From the NCBI RefSeq assembly GCF_003259845.1, contig NZ_QLMJ01000001.1, positions 1-64,000 of the forward strand: a DNA stretch of 64,000 nucleotides, written 5' to 3'. Within the stretch, counting starts at the first letter, position 1. Every line of letters starts with the position of its first letter. Shown in pieces: positions 50,212 through 60,800 of this stretch. The stretch comes from Actinoplanes lutulentus. Lineage in GTDB: Bacteria > Actinomycetota > Actinomycetes > Mycobacteriales > Micromonosporaceae. Made by a program: the position numbers and the translations under genes. Under the pieces are notes generated by a model. It saw nothing but the letters and a program-made list of their open reading frames with translations, ran no database searches and was not told the DNA's origin.

Positions 50212-50920
50212 GGCGGCCTCCTAGGGAGTGCGCTCGCAGGCGCTCGTAGAACGGCAGGTGGTAGCGGTAGAAGTCAGCGAGGACCGGGTTGTTGTCCACG
50301 GTTTGCGCGTAATGCCGGTCCGGAGCGCGGAAACCGGTGCTGCGAGCGGCGTCGCGGTGCCAGGGCGCGGTCCGCGACCATTCCCGGCGTTCGCTCGGCT
50401 GCCAGGTGAGCGCCTGGGGCAAGAACGGGATGCCGACGGCCCGGCAGTACGCCCGCACGGTCCGGTGCGGGTCATCGAGCAGCCGTTCCGCCTCGATCAC
50501 CGGAAGCGGGCCGGCGGCACCGCGGCGGAGCAGGTCGAAGATCTCCAGTTGGTGCCGGTACCCGATCTCGTGGCAGGTCAGCAGCGGATTCATCGCGTAA
50601 TGCGACGCGATCGCCCTAGCCGGGTGCCGGATGATGAATGAATGGGTCGCCAGACGCGGCAGCCGCGGGTCGGCGACCACGTCATAGAGGTACTCGGTCG
50701 TCTCCTTGACGAAGACCTGCTGGACCGCCGAGAGTTGCTCGATCAGGTCGAGCAACTCCGCCGGTGTACCGACCTTCTCGCCGTCGACAATGGCGTATCC
50801 CTGCACCACGATGCTCGACAACGGTTCGTGCACGACCAGGAAGTCGCCCCGTTCCAGCATCATCCGCAGGAATGCGGTCGATAGTGAGCGTGGGTGCGCC
50901 CAGAGGAAGACCGCGGTCAC
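50195..50920 (-). CDS. Sulfotransferase-like protein
   Basis: A 241-aa protein. WAHPRSLSTAFLRMMLER near the N-terminus is the PAPS 5'-phosphosulfate-binding motif of sulfotransferases (RS-ST), and HSFIIRHPARAIASHYAM is the 3'-phosphate-binding segment. Similar proteins also occur as stand-alone tailoring enzymes in NRPS clusters. The GTG overlaps the NRPS stop (GTGA), so translation is coupled and O-sulfation of the product or an intermediate is plausible. The family also includes members annotated as branched-chain aminotransferase-like, so the reaction is not certain. Confidence 0.78.
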   Translation of the reverse strand: MTAVFLWAHPRSLSTAFLRMMLERGDFLVVHEPLSSIVVQGYAIVDGEKVGTPAELLDLIEQLSAVQQVFVKETTEYLYDVVADPRLPRLATHSFIIRHPARAIASHYAMNPLLTCHEIGYRHQLEIFDLLRRGAAGPLPVIEAERLLDDPHRTVRAYCRAVGIPFLPQALTWQPSERREWSRTAPWHRDAARSTGFRAPDRHYAQTVDNNPVLADFYRYHLPFYERLRAHSLGGRHAEPL

Positions 50921-53900
50921 GCCAGCTGCTCCAGGTCGGCCCGGACCACGCCCATCACCGTGGCGAGGTACGCGCCGGTCAGGATCTCGTGGTGGCCGCA
51001 GTCGATCGGGGTGTCAGCAACCCGCCCGGTCACGCTGGTGCTCCAGTCGTGTGGTTGCTCCGGGGCGTCGCGGGTGGCGGTGAACGTCAGCACGTCACCG
51101 TGGAAGGTCTGCGGGGTGTGGGTGAGGCGCACAATCCGCGCGGTCAGGCAGTCCTGGTACATGGCGATGAAGGCCCGGTCCGGCAGGTCACGCAACGGGT
51201 GGTCAAGGGCGCGCAGCCGGGCCAGCAGCTCGGCGGGTGTGGTGGCGCCGGCAGGGATGCCGAGGACCCCGGCGAGGTCGGTCACCGGTGCGGCCTCGGC
51301 AGCCGAGCGGACCCGGGGATGGGTGTCGATCAGCGCGAGCAGCTCCACCTCGGCGCCGAGGCGCTGTAGCCGCACAGCCACGGCCTGGGCCAGGATGCCG
51401 CCGAACGACCAGCCCAGCAGCCGGTAAGGGCCATCCGGCTGCACGGCACGAATCTGGTCGGCGTAGTCCTCGGCGATCTGCTCGACCGAGGACGGAATCG
51501 GCTCATCGGTACCCAGGCCGCGGGCCTGTAACCCGTAGACCGGCAGATCGGCCGGGAGATGCGCGAGCAGCCGTGCGTACCCCCAGGCCAGGCCGCCGGC
51601 GGGGTGCACGCAGAACAGCGGCCTGCCATGCGGCGCCGGGTTGAGTGGCAAGACGACCTGGACCGCCTCACCGGCCGGCGACGTGCCGAGCCGGACCGCC
51701 AGGTCCGCGACCCGGGGCGCCTCGAACAGCGCCCGCACGGACACGTCGACGCGCAGCACCTCACGGATACGGGCGACCAGCCGCACCGCGGTCAGTGAGT
51801 GGCCGCCGAGCGCGAAGAACGAGTCGTCGGCACCGACCTCGTCGACGCCGAGGATTTCGGCGTACAGGCCGCACAGCACCTGCTCGTGCAGGGTCCGGGC
51901 GGCACGGGTGTGGGCCGGGGACGGCGCGGCCAGTGCTCGCCGGTCCAGCTTGCCGTTGGGTGTCAGCGGGAGGTGGTCGAGGCGCACCACTTCGCCGGGC
52001 ACCAGGTAGTCGGGCAGTTCGGTGCTGGCGAATTCGCGTACCGACGCTTCGCTCACCTCGCCCACCACGTAGGCGACGAGGCGGTGGCCGTCGTGGACCA
52101 CGACGGCGGCACGCTGGACCGACGGGTGCCGCATCAGGACCGCTTCGATCTCACCCGGCTCGACCCGGATGCCGCGGAGCTGGACCTGTTCGTCGACGCG
52201 TCCCAGGAATTCGAGATCACCGGACGCGTTGATCCGGACCAGATCCCCGGTGCGGTACATCCGCTCGCCCGGCTGCCCGAACGGGCAGGCCACGAACCGT
52301 TCCGCGGTGAGACCGGGCTGGCGAAGGTATCCGCGGGCCAGCCCGGGACCAGCGATGTACAGCTCACCGGCCGCGCCGGCCGGCAGCGGGCGCAGCCACC
52401 GGTCCAGCACGTACAGCCGGGCGCCGCGGACCGCTGTGCCGATCGGCAGTGCGGGCTGCGGCGAGCCGGCGTCCTCCGGCCGGACCTGGTAGTAGCTGGC
52501 GGCGATGGTGGCCTCGGCCGGCCCATATCCGTTGACCATCCGGCGCCCCTGCGCCCAGGGCCGGGCCAGCGCCGGCGGGCTCGCTTCCCCGCCGACGCTG
52601 AGGGTGCGCAGGCCGTCCAGCGCGCCGGCCGGCAGCGTCGCCAGCACCGCCGGAGGCACCAGCGCGTGAGTGACGCCGTACTCCCGGATGCTGCGTGCCG
52701 GGCCGTCCGCCGGGTTCGCGCCGGGCGGGGGCAGCACCAGCGCGGCGCCGGACAGCAGCGCCCGGAATATCTCGCCGGAGGCGGCGTCAAAACTCAGCGA
52801 GGCGGACTGCAGGATCCGGCTGCTCGCATCCACGTCGAGCCGCTCGATCTGCGTCGCCACCAGGTTCGAGATGCCGGTGTGCGTGACCTGAACTCCCTTG
52901 GGGCGGCCGGTCGATCCGGAGGTGAAGATGACGTACGCCGGGTGCTCGGGCAGCAGCGGCGCGATCCGGTCCGCGTCGCTCACGTCGTGATCCGGATATC
53001 GACCGGCACGAGCATCGTCGGGTGCCACGACCGGATACGTGCCGGCTGCGGCCGTGCCCACCACACACACCGGCTCGGCAGCGCCGAGCATGGCGGCGAT
53101 CCGCGCGGCCGGGTATCCGGTATCGATCGGCAGGTAGGCCGCACCGGTCTTGGCGACCGCGAGCAGTGCCACGATGGTCTCCGCCGATCGGGGCACCGCC
53201 AGGGCGACGATCCGCTCCGGTCCGGCGCCGTGCGCGACGAGCAGCCGGGCCAGCCGGTTGGCGCGGGCGTTGAGCTGTTCGTAGGTCAGCTCACCGGTCT
53301 CCGAGACCAGCGCGGTGTTGCCGGGCGTCCCACGGACCTGCCGTTCGAACAGGACGGGCAAAAGTTCCGGCAGGACATCCCCCACTGAGGTCGGCTCGAC
53401 AACTGGTGGTGCGCCGAGCGAGATGTCCTGGACCCGGGTCTGTGGCCCGGCGGCGAGGATCCGGGTGAACATGCCGGTGAAAGCCTCGATCGTCGCCCGG
53501 TCGAACAGGTCGGCCGCGAAGTGAAAGGCGCCGCTGACACCGTCGTCGTGTTCGGTCAGGGTGACAGTGAGGTCGAATCGGGTCGGGCGGCCGGCGACGG
53601 GGACGTCCTCGACGGCCAGCCCGGTCAGCTCCAGCCGGGGCCGCTCGTTGTCGACCACCAGCATCACCTGGAACAGCGGGTGCCGTGACAGCGACCGCTG
53701 CGGAGCGAGCTCTTCGACGAGCCGTTCGAACGGCACGTCCTGGTGGGCGTACGCGGCCAGGCTGGTGGCCCGGACTCGGCTCAGCAGCTCGCTCAGTGTG
53801 GGGTTGCCAGACAGGTCGGTGCGCAGCACCAGGGTGTTGACGAACAGGCCGATCAGCGGTTCCAGCCGGGCGTCGCCACGACCTGCGACCGGGGTGCCGA

Positions 53901-56900
53901 TAGCCACGTCGTCGGTGCCGGCCAGCCTGCCCAGCAGCACGGCCAGCCCGGCCTGGAACACCATGAACAGACTGACCTGATGCTCACGAGCCAGCGAGTG
54001 CAGGCGGCGGTGCTCGGCGGCGGTCAGAGTGAATGGCACCGCATCGCCGCGGTAGCTGGTCCGGGCAGCACGCGGCCGATCGACCGGCAGGCTGAGCAGC
54101 TCCGGCAGACCGTGCAGGGCGTCACGCCAGAAGGCGAGACGGTCAGCATCGATGCCCGCCTGCTGCCACCGCGCGTGATCGGCGTACTGAATCGGCAGAT
54201 CGGGCAGGTGCGGCGAACGGCCGTCGACGCGGGCGGCGTAACCGGCGGCCAGCTCACCGGCGAGGTTGTGCAGCGACCAGCCATCGCCGGCGATGTGGTG
54301 CAGCACGACGAGCAGGACATGGGTCCGAGGCGCGATCCGGAACAGCGCGACACGCAGCGGCGTCTGGGTGGCCAGGTCGAAGGGCTGATCCGCCACCGCG
54401 CTCAGCACGCCGGGCAGGCCACTCTCAGCCACCGTGACGACGGTCATCACCGGCGCAGCGTCGAGAATTCGCTGCTCGGGTTCACCGCCGGTGACAGGTA
54501 GCACGGTCCGAAGAACCTCGTGCCGTCCGACGATGCCGGCCAGCGCCTCCAGCAGTGCGGCGTCGTCGAGCGTCCCGGTCAGCCGCAGCGCGAACGCGAT
54601 GTGCTGGGTGGCGCTGGGCCCGTCCAACTGGTCCAGAAACCACATTCGGTACTGGGCCGGCGACAGCGGAATCCGGGCCGGGCGCGGGGACATCTCCGGC
54701 GCGACCTCACGGTCGCGGACCTTTCTGAGGTACGCCGAAAGCCCAGCGGGTGTCGGGTGATCGAAGATCGCCCGGATCCCAGCCCGTGTTCCGAGCGCGG
54801 CCTGGATCCGGTTGTCCAGCTGAGTGGCAAGCAGCGAGTGACCGCCCAGAGCAAAGAAGTCGTCGTCGAGACCGACGGCGGGCAGCGCCAGCGTCTCGGC
54901 GAACAGCGCGCACAGGGCGCGTTCGTGCTCGTCGCGTGGTGCCCGTCCGGATACCCCGGCAAGGCGCGGCGCGGGCAGGGCCAGGCGGTCGACCTTGCGG
55001 TTCGCAGTCATCGGCAGTTCGTCGAGCAGGACCACCGTTGCCGGAACCATGTAGTGCGGCAGGTAGCCGGCGGCGTGCGCGATGAGGTCGCCGGGCTCCG
55101 CGGTCTCGCCCGCGCGGGTCGTGACATAGGCGACGAGGGTGGTGTTGTCGTGCGCGACGACCACGACTTGGCGGACGCCGGGATGCCGTAGCAGCACGTT
55201 CTCGATCTCCGCGGGTTCGATCCGGAACCCGCGCAGCTTGATCTGGTGGTCGGTGCGGCCGGTGAAGTGCAGCGTGCCGCCGGTGTTCCAGCGTGCGGTG
55301 TCGCCGGTGCGGTAGAGCCGGGATCCGGGCGGGCCGAACGGGTTGGCGACGAACCGGGACGCGGTGAGCCCGGGTTCGCGGTGGTATCCGCGGGCCAGCC
55401 CGGCGCCGGCGAGGTAGAGCTCGCCGACCACGCCCGGCGGCACCGGGTTCAGCGCGGCGTCCAGGACGTAGGCGGCGGTGTTGTCGATCGGCCGGCCGAT
55501 CGACGGGGTCCCGGCCTGCTCCTTGTCCAGTGGTGCGGCCGTCGACCAGATCGTGGTCTCGGTCGGGCCGTAGAGGTTGACCACCTCGCCGCCCAGGTCC
55601 CGCAGGGTCTCGGCCAGCACGGCCGGCAGCGCCTCCCCGCCGACGAGTTTGCGCAGGCCGGGCAGCACCTGCGGTGCTGTCGCCGCGAGCGCCTGCCACG
55701 CCGCCGGTGTTGCCTGCAGCACTGTCGCTGCGCTGCTGGTCAGCAGCTCGGCCAGCAGGTGCGGGTCGCGGACCGTGCCGGCGTCGGCGAGCACCACTTG
55801 TGCGCCGCTGACCAGCGGCGCGAGCAGTTCCAGGTTCGCGATGTCGAAGGCGACGGTGGTGACGGCGACCAGTCGGTCGCTCGCGCCGAGCGGGGCAAAG
55901 GATCGGCTGGCGGTGAGCAGGTTGACCAGGTTGCGGTGGGTGACCACGACGCCTTTGGGCCGGCCGGTGGATCCCGAGGTGAACGTGATGTAGGCGGCGT
56001 TGTCCGGGTCGCCGACACGAAGCTCACCGGGCGTGGGGTCGTCTAACGGTTCGTCGAGGCGCACCACCCGGGCCCCGGCCAGTGCGGCGGCGACGTCCGG
56101 CGCGGGCTCGTGGTCGGTGAGCAGCACGGCGGGAGCGGCCCGGCCGATGGTGGCCGCGATCCGTGCCGCCGGGTGGGCAGGGTCGAGCGGGACGTACGGC
56201 GCGCCCGCTTTCAGTGCCGCGAGCAGCGCGACCACCAGGTCGGGTGTGCGGGAGGCAAGGACGGCGACCGGCCGTTCCGGGCCGGCCCCGCAGCCGGTGA
56301 GGTGCCGGGCCAGCCGGTCGGTGCGGCGGTCGAGGCCGGCGTAGGTGAGCGTGGTGCCGTGCTGGGATACCGCAACGGCGTCCGGTGTCTGCCGTACCTG
56401 TGTCTGGAAGAGCTCGGGCACCGTGCCGGCCTCGGCGGGGGTGGCGGTGTCGTTCCAGGCGACCAGCACTCGGTGCCGTTCGCCGGGCCCGAACAGGTCC
56501 AGTTCCCGTACCGCGGTGCCGGGATCGGCGGAGACGATGCCGTCCAGCATCGCCATGAACCGCTGGGCGTGCGCGGTGGTCTCCTCGTCGGTGTACATCT
56601 GCGGATTCGCGTCAAAGGTGATCTCGAAGCCGGCGTCGCCACCGCGGTCGTAAACGGAGACGGTCAGGTCGTCGACCGGGCCGTTCGACAGGTTGCGGGC
56701 CACGATCGCGGCGTCGCCCAGGCGCAGGTCGACGTCGAACGCCATCACGTTGACCGACGGCCCGAAAAGCCGGCTGCCGCCACTGAGGCGCAGGTCCCGG
56801 CTGATGTCCTCGTATCGGTAGCGCTGGTGACGCAGCGCCTGGCGGACCGTGCCCGACACCTCGCGGACCAGTTCCGCCGTCGTCATCTGCGGCCGCACCT

Positions 56901-57786
56901 CGATGCGGATCGGCAGGATGTTGGCCTTCATCGCCGGCACCCCCAGCTCGGCGGATCCGGATCGGCCCAGCACCGGCACACCGAGCACGATCTCGCCGGC
57001 TCCGGTCAGCCGGTGGGTGTACGCGGCGGTCGCGGCGATCATCGTGACCGACAGCGTGGTCCGCAGGCGCCGGGCGGCGGCTCGCAACTGCTTGGCCCGT
57101 TCCGGCGCGACCGGTTCGCGGTGGCGCCGGAACCAGCGGGGCTTGCCCGGCGCGGACACGTCGCTCCAGCTCACCGGGGAAACGCCGGAGGGAAACCTCG
57201 CCGCCCAGTAGCGCCGGTCGTCGTCGAACGCCGGTGAGTTCCGGTATGCCCGTTCGTTGTCGATGAGTGTCTCGACTGGCGCCAGCGGGCCGATCTCAGG
57301 TGCGGCGCCGGTACGCGCGGCGTTGTACAGCGCGACGGTGCGCGCGAACACGATCGGGCTGCTGAAGCCGTCGACGGCGATGTGGTGGCAGCGCGCGTAC
57401 CAGAAGTACCGGTCCGGTCCGGCGGTGAACAGCGCCTGGGTGAACAGCGGCCCGGCCGCCAGGTCGACCGGGCGGCGCATGTCCGCCCACATCCAGTGCT
57501 CGGCGGCGCCGCGCGGATCCTTCTCCTCGGTGACGTCGATGCGGTGCAGTTTCCAGTCGGCGCGCCGGCTGAGGTCCTGCCACACCCCACCGTCGTGGCT
57601 CACGAACCGGGCGTGCAGTGCCTGAGCCTCGTCGATCGCCTGGCGCAACGCCGTGACGAAGGCGACGACGTCGATCTGGCCGAGGATCTCGCCGTACTCG
57701 CCGGCGTTGAAGATGGTGTTCTCCGGATCGAGCTGCTGGGCGTACCAGATCCCCCGCTGTCCCGCCATCAGCTCGCGTGGCTCCAC
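50917..57786 (-). CDS. Two-module NRPS, C-A-T-C-A-T-TE
   Basis: A 2,289-aa NRPS. C1 opens LMAGQRGIWYAQQLDPENT, as in EntF, with HHIAVDG near 137. A1 has TSGSTGRPKG near 600; its ten-residue pocket reads DILQLGLIWK, the known glycine code. T1 is GGHSL near 982. C2 has HHIAGDG near 1163, the LCL type. A2 has TSGSTGRPKG near 1622; its pocket reads DAGLSGGIAK, which I cannot assign. T2 is GGHSL near 1992, and the thioesterase nucleophile is in GWSFGG near 2126. No epimerase is present. An N-terminal C domain without a loading module implies an acyl donor in trans, so the product would be acyl-Gly-X, released as acid or ring. Confidence 0.95.
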   Translation of the reverse strand: MEPRELMAGQRGIWYAQQLDPENTIFNAGEYGEILGQIDVVAFVTALRQAIDEAQALHARFVSHDGGVWQDLSRRADWKLHRIDVTEEKDPRGAAEHWMWADMRRPVDLAAGPLFTQALFTAGPDRYFWYARCHHIAVDGFSSPIVFARTVALYNAARTGAAPEIGPLAPVETLIDNERAYRNSPAFDDDRRYWAARFPSGVSPVSWSDVSAPGKPRWFRRHREPVAPERAKQLRAAARRLRTTLSVTMIAATAAYTHRLTGAGEIVLGVPVLGRSGSAELGVPAMKANILPIRIEVRPQMTTAELVREVSGTVRQALRHQRYRYEDISRDLRLSGGSRLFGPSVNVMAFDVDLRLGDAAIVARNLSNGPVDDLTVSVYDRGGDAGFEITFDANPQMYTDEETTAHAQRFMAMLDGIVSADPGTAVRELDLFGPGERHRVLVAWNDTATPAEAGTVPELFQTQVRQTPDAVAVSQHGTTLTYAGLDRRTDRLARHLTGCGAGPERPVAVLASRTPDLVVALLAALKAGAPYVPLDPAHPAARIAATIGRAAPAVLLTDHEPAPDVAAALAGARVVRLDEPLDDPTPGELRVGDPDNAAYITFTSGSTGRPKGVVVTHRNLVNLLTASRSFAPLGASDRLVAVTTVAFDIANLELLAPLVSGAQVVLADAGTVRDPHLLAELLTSSAATVLQATPAAWQALAATAPQVLPGLRKLVGGEALPAVLAETLRDLGGEVVNLYGPTETTIWSTAAPLDKEQAGTPSIGRPIDNTAAYVLDAALNPVPPGVVGELYLAGAGLARGYHREPGLTASRFVANPFGPPGSRLYRTGDTARWNTGGTLHFTGRTDHQIKLRGFRIEPAEIENVLLRHPGVRQVVVVAHDNTTLVAYVTTRAGETAEPGDLIAHAAGYLPHYMVPATVVLLDELPMTANRKVDRLALPAPRLAGVSGRAPRDEHERALCALFAETLALPAVGLDDDFFALGGHSLLATQLDNRIQAALGTRAGIRAIFDHPTPAGLSAYLRKVRDREVAPEMSPRPARIPLSPAQYRMWFLDQLDGPSATQHIAFALRLTGTLDDAALLEALAGIVGRHEVLRTVLPVTGGEPEQRILDAAPVMTVVTVAESGLPGVLSAVADQPFDLATQTPLRVALFRIAPRTHVLLVVLHHIAGDGWSLHNLAGELAAGYAARVDGRSPHLPDLPIQYADHARWQQAGIDADRLAFWRDALHGLPELLSLPVDRPRAARTSYRGDAVPFTLTAAEHRRLHSLAREHQVSLFMVFQAGLAVLLGRLAGTDDVAIGTPVAGRGDARLEPLIGLFVNTLVLRTDLSGNPTLSELLSRVRATSLAAYAHQDVPFERLVEELAPQRSLSRHPLFQVMLVVDNERPRLELTGLAVEDVPVAGRPTRFDLTVTLTEHDDGVSGAFHFAADLFDRATIEAFTGMFTRILAAGPQTRVQDISLGAPPVVEPTSVGDVLPELLPVLFERQVRGTPGNTALVSETGELTYEQLNARANRLARLLVAHGAGPERIVALAVPRSAETIVALLAVAKTGAAYLPIDTGYPAARIAAMLGAAEPVCVVGTAAAGTYPVVAPDDARAGRYPDHDVSDADRIAPLLPEHPAYVIFTSGSTGRPKGVQVTHTGISNLVATQIERLDVDASSRILQSASLSFDAASGEIFRALLSGAALVLPPPGANPADGPARSIREYGVTHALVPPAVLATLPAGALDGLRTLSVGGEASPPALARPWAQGRRMVNGYGPAEATIAASYYQVRPEDAGSPQPALPIGTAVRGARLYVLDRWLRPLPAGAAGELYIAGPGLARGYLRQPGLTAERFVACPFGQPGERMYRTGDLVRINASGDLEFLGRVDEQVQLRGIRVEPGEIEAVLMRHPSVQRAAVVVHDGHRLVAYVVGEVSEASVREFASTELPDYLVPGEVVRLDHLPLTPNGKLDRRALAAPSPAHTRAARTLHEQVLCGLYAEILGVDEVGADDSFFALGGHSLTAVRLVARIREVLRVDVSVRALFEAPRVADLAVRLGTSPAGEAVQVVLPLNPAPHGRPLFCVHPAGGLAWGYARLLAHLPADLPVYGLQARGLGTDEPIPSSVEQIAEDYADQIRAVQPDGPYRLLGWSFGGILAQAVAVRLQRLGAEVELLALIDTHPRVRSAAEAAPVTDLAGVLGIPAGATTPAELLARLRALDHPLRDLPDRAFIAMYQDCLTARIVRLTHTPQTFHGDVLTFTATRDAPEQPHDWSTSVTGRVADTPIDCGHHEILTGAYLATVMGVVRADLEQLA

Positions 57787-57856
57787 CGTGGTCTCCCGAT
57801 CTGCTAGCCGTTCGCGCCCGCGACGCCGAGCACCCCCGGAAACCTCTCAGCCACAC

Positions 57857-57874
57857 ATCGACGGAGAGTCGACA
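57857..57874 (-). promoter_or_regulatory. SARP-type box for the NRPS operon
   Basis: Minus-strand TGTCGAC-TCTC-CGTCGAT, about 70 bp upstream of the NRPS start, in the short gap after the toxin-like gene. Confidence 0.6.
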
Positions 57875-57892
57875 GAACGACAGCAGTAAAGG

Positions 57893-60800
57893 TCAGTTCG
57901 TCGTCGTCGCCGCCACCTGGGTCATCAGCCGGCCCGCCCAGTCGACCAAGTCGGTGTATTGCTGATCCAGCGTGTCGATGTCGATGCGTTGCGGACCGAA
58001 GTACCGCAGCTCCAGGACCGCGAGAGGCATGCCGGCGATCTCCTCGTCGAGGTGGTCCAGATCGGTGCGGATTTCCAGAGCCCGGTTCTGTCCGATCGTC
58101 GGGCCGACACCGAAGGCGCTATTCAGATAATCCTCAACCGTGAACGACATCTGGTCCTTCTGCACCCGTGCCTCGAGCTGGAGCAGGACGTCGGCCCCGC
58201 CGGGAAATGCGTGGGACTTGAGCCATTCTTCGTTCTTCGCTTCGAAATCCAGGATGAACTCGTCGATCAGCTCGTCGCTCTTCTCTTGGAGGAAGGCGCG
58301 CGGGGCCGATGGCAAACCTTCGCGGTGAGCATTGAGCGCGGTCCGTGCGGCAACGATCGTCCGGTTCTTCGGAATCGGCTTGCCGGTGAAAGAGCCACCG
58401 ATGACGGCGGCTGTCTGGGTGTAGACGAGCGCCAGGAAACCGGCTATTGCCTTCGCCTCGCTGTCTATCTGCGTTTCATCAGCGCCAGAAGTGGCGATGC
58501 GCGCGTTGCGGTAAATCTCTGCCCTGCCGAATCCGAAGATGAACGCATGGTCGAGTTGGGTCCAGGCGTAGTCACCACGGAATTCCAGCGGGACGTTGGC
58601 GAAGGCCAGCCCCAGCAGGTCCGTCACCTCAGACAGCGGAACGCCAACCGTGTAATGCGGGAACAGCGGCGGGACGCGACCCTCATCGGCGTCACCGATG
58701 ATGCCGACTCCTGTCGCCGCCGGCTGGACCACGAAACCCTCGATCCCGTGAAAAGCCTGCTCGATCGTCTTGCCCTTTCCAGCGGTCAGAGCGGTCAGCG
58801 CGATCCTGGCCGAGTCGATCGCAGTTCGCATCGCCACCTTGTTTTTTTCGGCTGGCATGACGGCTGTCGGCTCGGACACGACCTCGGCGATCCAGGCCCG
58901 GTACCAGTCGATGACGATTTTCACGCCCGGTCCGGTCACCAATGGCCCGAGGTTCCAGATCTCCTCGGCGGTGGCTTCGTAGGTAAATCCCAGAGCGGTC
59001 CGGGACTCCAGCTCGAATCCAGCGCCGCTCGCCACGCGTCCGCCCAACTCGTCGACCGGAACCCCGTCAACACGAATCTCGTCGTCCAGCGGCACGAACA
59101 ACACCGGCACCTCGTCCGGCGGATTCAGCAACCAACCGTTCTGACCGTCGGCGAGCACCACGGCATCACCTGTCCGGATCGCGTTGACCACGTGTGCCGG
59201 TCGTTCTCCGGCGCCCTCGAACACCACGAAGCCTCGCGCCCGAGGACCGGCCGTGGCCAGGCCGGCGCGCACGGCACCCACCGTCGACGCGACGAATCCG
59301 CGGTCCGCGTAGTTCACCAGGTCTGTCAGGGCCATCGGCCCCGACGGCGGCACCTGATAACCATGACCCGCGTCGTCGCTCAGCGACATGTCCACGCCGA
59401 TGGCCGCCAGCACACAGTTCGTCACGTACTGCCCCCGGTTGGCACGCCAGGGATTGACCCGTCCCAGCCAGCGCAGGCCCAGCGCCGCAAGGTCCGCCCC
59501 CGGCACCACCCAGGCCTCGTACATATCCATGCCGGCCACCGGCAGGTACGGCGGCGGAGCAGGCGCGGGTTGGTCCGGGACCAGGGGCGGCACGTACTTC
59601 TCCGCCACCGCGGCGATCGGCATGCCGAGTCTGTCGCCGATCACCCGTGCCGCGTTGTCGAGCCATCGACGGCCGTCCTCGCCAGGGATGTCCCCTCGGG
59701 CCTTCTTACTCATGAAGCGACCGGATTTGTCGTTGATCTGCCATCGGTCCTCGGCCGCGTTCCACAACAGCTCCCCGGAGACGCGGGCGGCCGGCCGCCC
59801 ACCGGCGATGTTTGCTCCCGCACTCTCCGGCTCGAACGCGGCCACGAGCGTGGGGTGGCCGACCTTCTCCGTGACCCTCTTGATCTCCTCCGGGGTGACT
59901 TTTTCCTTCCGGGCATGTTCCATCTGGGCCCGCAGCTCCTCCCAGTAGTCGGCACCCAGCATGTCGTCCGCATTCTCAACGCCGAGAACCACGTCGCCGC
60001 CGGCATCCACCGAGTAGAGCCATCGCGTTCCGCGATACGCCTCGAGCACCTTCACCGGCAGGTCCTCCAGCCGGTACCACAGCACGTTCAGCTGCACCAC
60101 GCCGTCGTCGGCCACCTCCCGCACGTCGACCCGCTTGGCCTGCACCAGCGGCCCGAATTCGTGGTCGAGCCGCCGCGCGCGCTCCTCCGGTGACTCCACC
60201 GGCGGCAGAGCGACCGGTGGCGGATCGGTAGGCAGCGCCGCCCCCAGGTCCCGGACCGCGGCCCGCAGCTCCAGCACCGGCGCCATCCGCGTCGAGCCGT
60301 GCGGCTTCGACGCGAGCCACACCGCGATCGCCTCGGAGATCCCCGCCAGCGCCCGCCGCCTCGCGGCGACCGTACGCGCCGCGTGATATTCATCGATCCG
60401 GCCGTCGATCGCCCGCAGGCGCTGCGACCGAGGCTTGCTCATACCCAGAGCCGAGTTCTCCCGCCAGGTCCGCAGCACCGTCCCGGCCGGCCGCCCGCTG
60501 CCGGCCGTCCAGTCCAGATCCACCACCGTGCCGCCCACGTCGATCCCCGCGGTCAGCGGCAGGAAGAACACCTCGGTGACGTCCACGGGCACCCGCGCTC
60601 CGCCGCCGGCCTGGGCGTCGATGAACGCCACCGTCCTGCGCTCAGGATCCGTGGAGTCGAGCGCGACCACGTTGATCACGTGCCCCCTGCCCTTCTCGTC
60701 CAGATAGCCCAGGAATCCCCGCGACGCGGGCGGCGCGGACCTCATGACAGCACGCACGGCCTCCACGTCCGGCAACTCGGAGAACTCGTAGCGCTCACCG

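Noticed and set aside
4672..57874. Reading the heptamer sites as ordinary ECF sigma promoters (-35 plus -10)
   Set aside because: The two halves are only 4 bp apart and often come in threes; ECF elements are 16-17 bp apart. The direct-repeat SARP reading fits better.
57959..60193. Plus-strand open frame of 744 codons opposite the giant toxin-like gene
   Set aside because: Composition and lack of motifs mark it as a shadow; the minus strand carries clear papain-fold motifs.
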